A stretch of DNA of 27,264 nt. Origin: a virus. The translations under genes and the position numbers were made by a program. The stretch is taken from positions 1 to 27,264 of IMG/VR virus record IMGVR_UViG_3300025872_000250. One strand, written 5' to 3'. Under the pieces are notes generated by a model. It was given only the letters and a program-made list of their open reading frames with translations, was not told the origin of the DNA and did not search any database. Positions 1 to 4,850 of the stretch are shown here, one piece after another (position 1 is the stretch's first letter; each line of letters begins with the position of its first letter).

Positions 1-1
1 C

Positions 2-205
2 CTTTGCGAACACAACCTTTGGCCGGGAACGTGCCGGGAATGCAAACCGGTGAATTGGGGCCTGCTGGAGACCGAGACTGACGCGGCGTTCCTCCAAGGC
101 ATGGAATTCGCCAAGAACAAGGCAGCTCAGGTCGTCTACGAGATGTTGCGGACGCAGGACGCGCGGAATATTGAGGCGGCGATCATGCGGATCAAGAAGC
201 CGTGA
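2..205 (+). CDS. C-terminal part of a small CxH/CxxC protein (partial, 5' end outside window)
   Basis: Frame 2 is open from the window edge to the TGA at 203-205 and gives 67 residues. It begins LCEHNLWPGTCRECKPVNWG, a C-x-H followed seven residues later by C-x2-C, which could be a small zinc-binding knuckle. The rest is a probable helical segment ending MRIKKP. The stop overlaps the GTG start of the methyltransferase as GTGA, so the two are likely translationally coupled in one plus-strand operon. The start codon lies upstream of the window. No family was recognised; a small phage regulator or accessory protein is only a guess. Confidence 0.6.
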   Translation, partial: LCEHNLWPGTCRECKPVNWGLLETETDAAFLQGMEFAKNKAAQVVYEMLRTQDARNIEAAIMRIKKP

Positions 206-1017
206 AAACCATAGGCTCACTCTTCGCCGGCATCGGCGGCTTTGACCTCGGCTTTGAGCGCGCTGGGTTCACGACCTCATGGGCCGTTGAGATTGACCAG
301 AAGGCGCAGGCCGTCCTGCGGCGTCACTTTCCGTCAGCAGCGCTTCACGATGACGTCTGCGCCGTTGGCGTTCACAACCTCGCCCCGGTGGATGTCGTCA
401 CCTTCGGGTCGCCCTGCCAAGACCTCTCTGTGGCAGGCAAGCGTGCCGGTTTGGTCGGCGAAAGGTCAGGTCTGTTCCATGAGTCAGCTCGAATTATTCG
501 CCAACTTAGGGAAGCCCACGGCAAGCCCGACTTCGCCATCTGGGAGAACGTCCCTGGAGCCTTTAGTAGCAACGCTGGCCGAGACTTTGCTGCTGTCATC
601 CAGACGATGGTCAACATCGGGGCGCGTGACGTTGCGTGGCGAGTGCTGGACAGCCGCTTCGCAGGAGTGGCTCAACGACGCCGAAGAGTGTTCGTTGTCG
701 CAGATTTTGGAGGCGAACGCGCCGCCGAAGTACTTTCTCTCCGCACGGGCGGCGGCGGGAATCCTCCGAAGGGCCGAGCGGCGCGGAAAGGAACTGCCGC
801 CAGAGCTGGAGCGGGCTTTGACGAACGTGGCATCCCGCGAACCGTAGGTGCGCTGACTGACGGTGCCCACAACGGGGGGGGGCTCAACGGGCAGGACGCA
901 TACACGGGTCGAATATTCCCCGCGTATCGCGAACCCGCTGACCGCGCGCATGGCGAAGGGAATCAACTCGACGCTGGACGAAGGTCAGACGCCGATAGTC
1001 GTCGGAGGGGGCTTTGA
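202..1017 (+). CDS. DNA cytosine-5 methyltransferase, N-terminal (catalytic) half, frame 1
   Basis: This is a C5-type DNA methyltransferase that transfers a methyl group from S-adenosylmethionine to cytosine carbon 5. It starts at GTG 202, which overlaps the previous stop. Visible motifs are I (LFAGIGGFDLGFERAG, residues 7-22, SAM binding), IV (GSPCQDLS, near residue 70, with the catalytic Cys of PCQ), VI (ENVPG, near residue 114) and VIII (QRRRRVFVV, near residue 158). Motifs IX and X are missing from this frame but are present in frame 2 downstream. The frame-1 protein reads sensibly to GLNGQDAYTGRIFP (codons to about 921) and then becomes non-protein-like until a stop at 1017. Skipping one base near 918-921 would join it to the 3' half as a 491-aa enzyme, a normal size for the family. 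In phages such enzymes usually protect DNA from host restriction; target specificity cannot be read from the sequence. Confidence 0.9.
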   Translation: MKTIGSLFAGIGGFDLGFERAGFTTSWAVEIDQKAQAVLRRHFPSAALHDDVCAVGVHNLAPVDVVTFGSPCQDLSVAGKRAGLVGERSGLFHESARIIRQLREAHGKPDFAIWENVPGAFSSNAGRDFAAVIQTMVNIGARDVAWRVLDSRFAGVAQRRRRVFVVADFGGERAAEVLSLRTGGGGNPPKGRAARKGTAARAGAGFDERGIPRTVGALTDGAHNGGGLNGQDAYTGRIFPAYREPADRAHGEGNQLDAGRRSDADSRRRGL

Positions 1018-1678
1018 CGATGCGACTTATGGCTTCTACGCCAACGAGGGTTCGCACGGGATGGGCGACAACCGCGAGATTTCGCCATCCCTCAAGATTG
1101 GCAGCGGAACATGTGCAGTACCGCCAGCCATCGCGTTCCATCCGACGCAAGACCCGATCAGCAGCGTCGAGCAGACGCACGCGCTGTCGTGCGGGAGTAA
1201 GAGCGGTAATGCGAGCGTTGCCGCTCTTGTCCCCGAGGTTGCAGGCATCCTCGGCGGCGGCTCCGGGCAGCGAGGTTGGAGCAACGACCTCGACAGGAGC
1301 GGGGCGTTCATTCCGATTCATGCGCCAACGCTTACAGCGGCAAATGACCCATCGCGCTCACCGCAAAGTAGCGAGGTAACGCAACAGGTGTCTGCCGTCC
1401 ATCAGGCGTCGGCTGTTGTGCGAAGATTGACGCCCACGGAATGTGAAAGATTGCAGGGTTTTCCAGATGGGCACACCGCCTGGGGCATCGACAAGGCCGG
1501 CAAGCGCGTCGAGATGGCCGACTCAAGCCGGTATCGCCAGCTCGGGAACGCCGTAACGGTCAACGTTGCCGAACGAATTGCACGACGCCTTGTGTCGGTG
1601 TATGCTGACGCAGAGGTGTCCCATGTCGAAGGCAATGGTCAAGAGCATCGTGGCGAAGGCGCTGAAGGCGCCCCGTGA
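863..1678 (+). CDS. DNA cytosine-5 methyltransferase, C-terminal half, frame 2
   Basis: Frame 2 is open from 848 to the TGA at 1678; the first possible start is GTG 863. It supplies the missing parts of the methyltransferase: a long linker/target-recognition region, motif IX (LTPTECERLQGFPDGHT, about 1430-1480) and motif X (RYRQLGNAVTVNVAERIA, about 1531-1584). It is very unlikely to be an independent enzyme because it has no SAM site or catalytic Cys. The convincing part begins at PRIANPLTARMAKG near 920; the first 19 residues after 863 look like an out-of-frame reading. The 3' end overlaps the next gene by 56 bases. It is either the second half of a frameshifted enzyme (real mutation, recoding or assembly error), or a separately translated subunit, as in rare two-chain C5 methylases. 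Confidence 0.8.
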   Translation: MPTTGGGSTGRTHTRVEYSPRIANPLTARMAKGINSTLDEGQTPIVVGGGFDDATYGFYANEGSHGMGDNREISPSLKIGSGTCAVPPAIAFHPTQDPISSVEQTHALSCGSKSGNASVAALVPEVAGILGGGSGQRGWSNDLDRSGAFIPIHAPTLTAANDPSRSPQSSEVTQQVSAVHQASAVVRRLTPTECERLQGFPDGHTAWGIDKAGKRVEMADSSRYRQLGNAVTVNVAERIARRLVSVYADAEVSHVEGNGQEHRGEGAEGAP

Positions 1679-1847
1679 ACCAAAGGACGTGTCGCACGCG
1701 CCCCGTGCGTCGTCCGCAGGCATGAAGAAGTTTGCTTCTTGCGGTACCGCTGACCTGACGGGCGTCCACTACGACCCGCCGATTAGCACGTCGAAGCGTT
1801 GGGCCTGGGAGATTGCCGGCGTGCCGCTCAAGGAGCGAAAGGGTTAG
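1623..1847 (+). CDS. small basic phage protein, unknown function (74 aa)
   Basis: I chose ATG 1623 (MSKAMVKSIVAKALKAPREP) over an in-frame start at 1566 because it is preceded by AGAGGTG at a workable distance and because the earlier residues read as shadow of the methyltransferase. The protein is basic, with a Lys/Ala-rich amphipathic N-terminus and an aromatic C-terminal part (HYDPPISTSKRWAWEIAGVP). It overlaps the methyltransferase 3' end by 56 bases and ends two bases before the next ATG, so it sits in the same operon. No domain was recognised. Confidence 0.65.
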   Translation: MSKAMVKSIVAKALKAPREPKDVSHAPRASSAGMKKFASCGTADLTGVHYDPPISTSKRWAWEIAGVPLKERKG

Positions 1848-1849
1848 CC

Positions 1850-2149
1850 ATGCCCAACGTCAAGCCCCCGAGTGTCGTCCAGCAGATTGCCCGCAAGGCG
1901 CTTGAGGACCGCAAGAAGCATGGTCGCGGCGGTACCGAGGTCGGTGTGGCGCGTGCGCGCGACCTTGCCAACGGCAAGGGCATCAGCCCGAGTACCCTCA
2001 AGCGGATGAAGAGTTTCTTCGCGCGCCACAGCGTGGACCCGAAGGATGACCGCTCTAGCGCCGCATCTATCGCGTGGCGCCTCTGGGGAGGGTCCGCTGG
2101 TCGTCGCTGGGCTGTCTCTCAGGTGAACAAGCTGGACCGGAAGAAGTAG
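1850..2149 (+). CDS. small basic phage protein with VARAR...RMKSFFARH...AWRLWGG motif (99 aa)
   Basis: The start is ATG 1850, two bases after the previous stop, with AAGGAGCGAAAGGG upstream as ribosome site. The protein is strongly basic. Its core reads GVARARDLANGKGISPSTLKRMKSFFARHSVDPK, then SAASIAWRLWGGSAGRRWA. From memory this pattern (RA-x-LxNGxxLSPxTxxRMxxFFxRH followed by IAWxLWGGxAGxxWA) recurs in small phage proteins and at the ends of some phage structural proteins, but its function is not established. The stop TAG (2147-2149) directly abuts the stop of the converging minus-strand gene. Confidence 0.75.
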   Translation: MPNVKPPSVVQQIARKALEDRKKHGRGGTEVGVARARDLANGKGISPSTLKRMKSFFARHSVDPKDDRSSAASIAWRLWGGSAGRRWAVSQVNKLDRKK

Positions 2150-2578
2150 CTACCAGACCACCAGCACAACGCCGCCGGCAAGGCCGACAAGACCGGCGCC
2201 GCCGAGCGCGTAACGTGCTGCGTCAGGAATGGGCGCAACAAGCCCCGTCACAAGCAGCAGTGTCGATGCGACGCCGAGACCGTATCCGGTCAGCGGCTTC
2301 ACAAGGCTACGCACAGGAGGCGGCTCGCACGGCTTGACCGCAGCAAGCGACGCCTCGCAGGCTTGAAGCGCCGCTTCTCGAGCCGACACCTTGGCCTCGG
2401 ACTCGTTCAGCCGAAGAGCGCACGTCTTCTGCTCACCACGGGCGAGAATAGCCTCTCGGGTCAGCAGACCGAAGCCCTCGGCGGTACAAGTCACCGACGC
2501 GCCATCAGCCGACTTGACGCAGTCAGCCGCCCTTGCCGTCGCTGTTACGCAGAGAAGCGATAAGGTCGTTCGCAGCAT
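2150..2578 (-). CDS. secreted/membrane protein in the lysis cassette, spanin-like position (142 aa)
   Basis: I chose ATG 2578 because it starts a signal-like N-terminus (MLRTTLSLLCVTATARA, with an A-x-A cleavage-type end near residue 17); the upstream in-frame residues are Arg-rich shadow of the spanin-like gene. The middle is Cys-containing with a helical stretch (residues 40-82). Two hydrophobic segments follow at about 98-116 and 122-142, and the chain ends inside the second. It overlaps the 3' end of the i-spanin-like gene by 56 bases in another frame, the usual position of an outer-membrane spanin. A canonical lipobox is not seen (SLLC and AADC both lack the small residue before Cys). 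N-terminal export signal plus C-terminal TM recalls unimolecular spanins, but that is inference. It is the last minus-strand gene. Confidence 0.6.
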   Translation of the reverse strand: MLRTTLSLLCVTATARAADCVKSADGASVTCTAEGFGLLTREAILARGEQKTCALRLNESEAKVSAREAALQACEASLAAVKPCEPPPVRSLVKPLTGYGLGVASTLLLVTGLVAPIPDAARYALGGAGLVGLAGGVVLVVW

Positions 2579-2825
2579 CCACCGAGTCACGGGAAGCCTC
2601 CTGCTTCGTCTGCTCTTCGACCTTTGCCACAGCAGCGGTCGTCGCCGCAGCCTGAGCAACCTCGGCTTGCTTGAGCGCAGCAATCTTGTCCTTCAGACGC
2701 TGCGCCAGAGCCTCCCGCTCGGCCTGCATGATCTTGCGTCGGTCGTACATCAGCGCCGCGACAGCCAAGGCACCCATGAGCAGGGTTGAAATCACAGACC
2801 AGAACACCAGTCGCACCTTGTTCAC
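2523..2825 (-). CDS. inner-membrane spanin-like protein (Rz-type topology, 100 aa)
   Basis: The start is GTG 2825, overlapping the previous TGA as GTGA. The protein has a short basic N-terminus, one transmembrane segment (VFWSVISTLLMGALAVAALM, about residues 7-26), then a long charged Ala/Lys/Glu helix likely to form a periplasmic coiled coil (about 30-85), ending SLRNSDGKGG. This matches i-spanins, which sit in the inner membrane and, with an outer-membrane partner, disrupt the outer membrane at lysis. Placement downstream of the transglycosylase and an out-of-frame overlapping gene support it. There is no sequence-level match I can claim, since spanins diverge strongly. Confidence 0.6.
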   Translation of the reverse strand: MNKVRLVFWSVISTLLMGALAVAALMYDRRKIMQAEREALAQRLKDKIAALKQAEVAQAAATTAAVAKVEEQTKQEASRDSVDAANDLIASLRNSDGKGG

Positions 2826-3058
2826 GGCTTTTGCTCCGTTTCGGGAGGGGTTTCACCCTTCGACAGGCGAGCGAGCTGCATCGCCTTGTCGAGGTTCAGA
2901 GCACCGACGTTCAGCGCCGCCGCAGCCTTGAGGGCCACAGAACTCGACACGTCACCGACACGCACCTTGTGGTTGAGGTACGACGCCAGCGCCGACATCA
3001 GCGGCACCAGCGCCCCGAGGAACGCGAGGACGTGCTCGACCTTGTCACTCGTCGTCAT
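2822..3058 (-). CDS. small one-TM membrane protein in lysis cassette (78 aa)
   Basis: ATG 3058 lies within the end of the upstream gene (14-base overlap) with AAGGTGAAGG as ribosome site. One hydrophobic segment, VLAFLGALVPLMSALASYL (about residues 9-27), is followed by a basic loop and an Ala/Leu-rich helix (SVALKAAAALNVGALNLDKA). The size, topology and place between the endolysin and the spanin-like gene fit a holin or accessory lysis protein, but I cannot tell which of the small TM proteins here is the holin. Confidence 0.65.
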   Translation of the reverse strand: MTTSDKVEHVLAFLGALVPLMSALASYLNHKVRVGDVSSSVALKAAAALNVGALNLDKAMQLARLSKGETPPETEQKP

Positions 3059-3728
3059 TGGCCTTCACCTTCTTCGGGCGACCGGGACCGGGAAACTTCT
3101 TCTCGATGCGCTTGAGCCGCTTCTCGATGTCCTCGGGGTTGAAGCTCTCAAGGTCGAACGTCGAACCCTGTTTCTCGACGGTACCGCTCAGGCTCTGAAC
3201 CTTCGCGCTCAACTCGGTCAGCGATGCCTGGAGCACAGCACGCTCGGCAGCGCACGCCTTGTGTTGGTCGTCGCCCCGGTCCTGCTTCTCGCGCTCAAGC
3301 TTCAGCCGCTCCATCTCCAGTTCATGGGCCTGCTCGGCGCGCTCGGTGCGAGCCTTGAGCGCCTGCGGGCCGAGCTTGAACGCCGCCGCGATGCCGGCGA
3401 GGGCGACAGCACCGATGATGAGCGCGCTGCTGCTGGCGTCAGCCGGCAGAAGCGACTTCACCTGAGCGACCGTAGAATCAACGCCCAGCGTCGCGACGGG
3501 TGCAGCTACCGGAGCGGAAATCGACGCAGACGCAACCGGCGCAACGGACTCAACCACCGGCTCCTCGACGGGCGTAGGCTTCTGGTTTTTCATCGGGCCA
3601 CCATCCTCTTCGTCATACTGAATCGGCATCGAGAAACAGATTCCAGCGTGCCATCGACAACCCGCATCAAGCATGGTCTCGATGGGATAGCAGTCGTCCC
3701 TCGGGAACAGCTCGCAGGGCTCATCCAC
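3045..3728 (-). CDS. membrane protein with central TM and coiled coil (up to 227 aa)
   Basis: The longest reading starts at GTG 3728, overlapping the upstream stop by 8 bases. An internal ATG at 3593 (MKNQKPTPVEEP) has GGATGG upstream and is an alternative giving 182 residues. The N-terminal 45 residues contain five Cys. A Pro/Val/Ala-rich linker follows, then a TM segment (ALIIGAVALAGIAAAFKLG, about residues 101-119), a long charged coiled coil (about 123-205), and a basic tail (KKFPGPGRPKKVKANDDE). It lies between the holin-like gene and another small TM gene, so a role in lysis or superinfection control is possible. No family was recognised. Confidence 0.6.
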   Translation of the reverse strand: MDEPCELFPRDDCYPIETMLDAGCRWHAGICFSMPIQYDEEDGGPMKNQKPTPVEEPVVESVAPVASASISAPVAAPVATLGVDSTVAQVKSLLPADASSSALIIGAVALAGIAAAFKLGPQALKARTERAEQAHELEMERLKLEREKQDRGDDQHKACAAERAVLQASLTELSAKVQSLSGTVEKQGSTFDLESFNPEDIEKRLKRIEKKFPGPGRPKKVKANDDE

Positions 3729-4017
3729 GACTGCTGCGTTGGTCTTCGATGACGGCTAGGCGCACCGTCATGCTCATAACGTTGTTTGCCAGCGCATCCA
3801 ATTTCTCTTGAATGCTGTCGAGTTTTTCTTCAATGCGACTGTGCTTTTCGTTGGTGATGGCGAGGATGACGGCACGGCCCTCGATGGAGCCGACAGCCTC
3901 AAGCGCCGCCCTTGCAACCATCTCGCGACCCTTGAGAATCGCGAACACCAGCGTCGTCAGCCAGCCGGTAGCGGCGATTACCGCAACGACCAGCGTCGCA
4001 TCCACATTCGGCATCAT
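3721..4017 (-). CDS. holin-like one-TM/coiled-coil protein (98 aa)
   Basis: The start was set at ATG 4017 because it forms an ATGA overlap with the transglycosylase stop and is preceded by GGGGGAG at ideal spacing; an upstream GTG-type start at 4038 is less likely. A single TM segment (ATLVVAVIAATGWLTTLVFAIL, about 7-28) is followed by a charged helix with heptad-like spacing (KHSRIEEKLDSIQEKLDALA). N-terminal TM plus coiled coil directly after an endolysin is typical of small holins or haemolysin-XhlA-type proteins. The assignment rests on topology and position only. Confidence 0.6.
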   Translation of the reverse strand: MMPNVDATLVVAVIAATGWLTTLVFAILKGREMVARAALEAVGSIEGRAVILAITNEKHSRIEEKLDSIQEKLDALANNVMSMTVRLAVIEDQRSSRG

Positions 4018-4676
4018 GCTCCCCCAGTGGTCATCCACGCGCCGGAATGACCGGCGAGGTCGTCAGCCTTGTGGCAAATCTTGTCCACATAACCGGGATG
4101 GAACGTAGCTGCGTCGAGCCCCTTGCCCTCCTTGAGGAACTTGGCGACCCGTCCGGCGCCAGCGTTGTACGCCGCAATGACCGCGCGGTCAAGATCAACA
4201 CCAGTGAGGGATGGAGACAACTTATTGAGCGAGCTGCGGGCGCTCTTCAAGATGCCGATGGCATAGGCGCAGCACTTCGCCGGGTCCTTCCACGCACCCG
4301 ACTTGCAGAACTCAAAGTGGGCCTCGTAGTCGATTTGGAACAGGCCGCAACCCCAGCCGTTCGTCGTCGGCACCCAGGCGTCGATGGGACCGGCGAGCTT
4401 CCGCGCAGGGATGCCATCGGGCAGGTTCTTGCGCGCCACGGCGGGGAGTGGGAACTCCTTCATCCGCTTGTCACGGTCGGGCGTGCAGGCTCGAGGAATG
4501 AAGTCACCGGAGCCCTCGGGGCCCTTCGGCTTGAGCGCCTGGCCGAAGTTGCTCTCAGCGTACAGAAATCCCAGCATCAGGTACGGCGAGACACCCGTAC
4601 CGGCGCAGACCTTCTCGACCACGTCGGCAAGGTACTCGGAGCCCTTCGGAAGCGGCGACGCAAGATGCAGGCTCAT
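4014..4676 (-). CDS. lytic transglycosylase endolysin, SLT-type (220 aa)
   Basis: ATG 4676 overlaps the upstream stop as ATGA, so I prefer it to the longer start at 4733. The protein cleaves the MurNAc-GlcNAc bond of peptidoglycan by the soluble-lytic-transglycosylase mechanism. Evidence: YAESNFG with the likely catalytic Glu41, GWGCGLFQID (residues 107-116, the G-x-x-Q motif) and AAYNAGAGRV (169-177). Several Cys residues are scattered in the chain (C24, C64, C110, C124, C135, C136, C201). There is no signal peptide or SAR anchor, so export would need a holin. It heads the lysis cassette; alternatively such a domain could act at DNA entry, but the free-standing size and neighbours favour lysis. 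Confidence 0.85.
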   Translation of the reverse strand: MSLHLASPLPKGSEYLADVVEKVCAGTGVSPYLMLGFLYAESNFGQALKPKGPEGSGDFIPRACTPDRDKRMKEFPLPAVARKNLPDGIPARKLAGPIDAWVPTTNGWGCGLFQIDYEAHFEFCKSGAWKDPAKCCAYAIGILKSARSSLNKLSPSLTGVDLDRAVIAAYNAGAGRVAKFLKEGKGLDAATFHPGYVDKICHKADDLAGHSGAWMTTGGA

Positions 4677-4843
4677 TCGATGACCTCGGTCACAGGTGCG
4701 TGCGCGTTGATCACGTCCAGTGCTTTCGTCCAACCATAGCCAATAGGACCGGCGACAATAATGCCGTCAGTCGAATAGACTTCCATCTCTCCGACGACGG
4801 TTTTCGTGATGGTGCGCCCATAGGCATCAATTTGCGTTTCCAT
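4673..4843 (-). CDS. small conserved-looking protein, unknown (56 aa)
   Basis: ATG 4843 is preceded by GAGGTGATC, a strong ribosome site, eight bases after the stop of the polyglycine fibre gene; the longer in-frame reading is shadow of that fibre. The protein (METQIDAYGRTITKTVVGEM...) looks like a small beta-rich domain with an acidic C-terminus, and its stop overlaps the transglycosylase start. No function was recognised; its position between the last fibre and lysis genes is the only clue. Confidence 0.6.
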   Translation of the reverse strand: METQIDAYGRTITKTVVGEMEVYSTDGIIVAGPIGYGWTKALDVINAHAPVTEVIE

Positions 4844-4850
4844 GATCACC

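Noticed and set aside
242-847. Frame-2 open frame of 201 codons inside the methyltransferase 5' half
   Set aside because: Ser/Arg/Thr-rich translation without motifs, while frame 1 carries all catalytic motifs.
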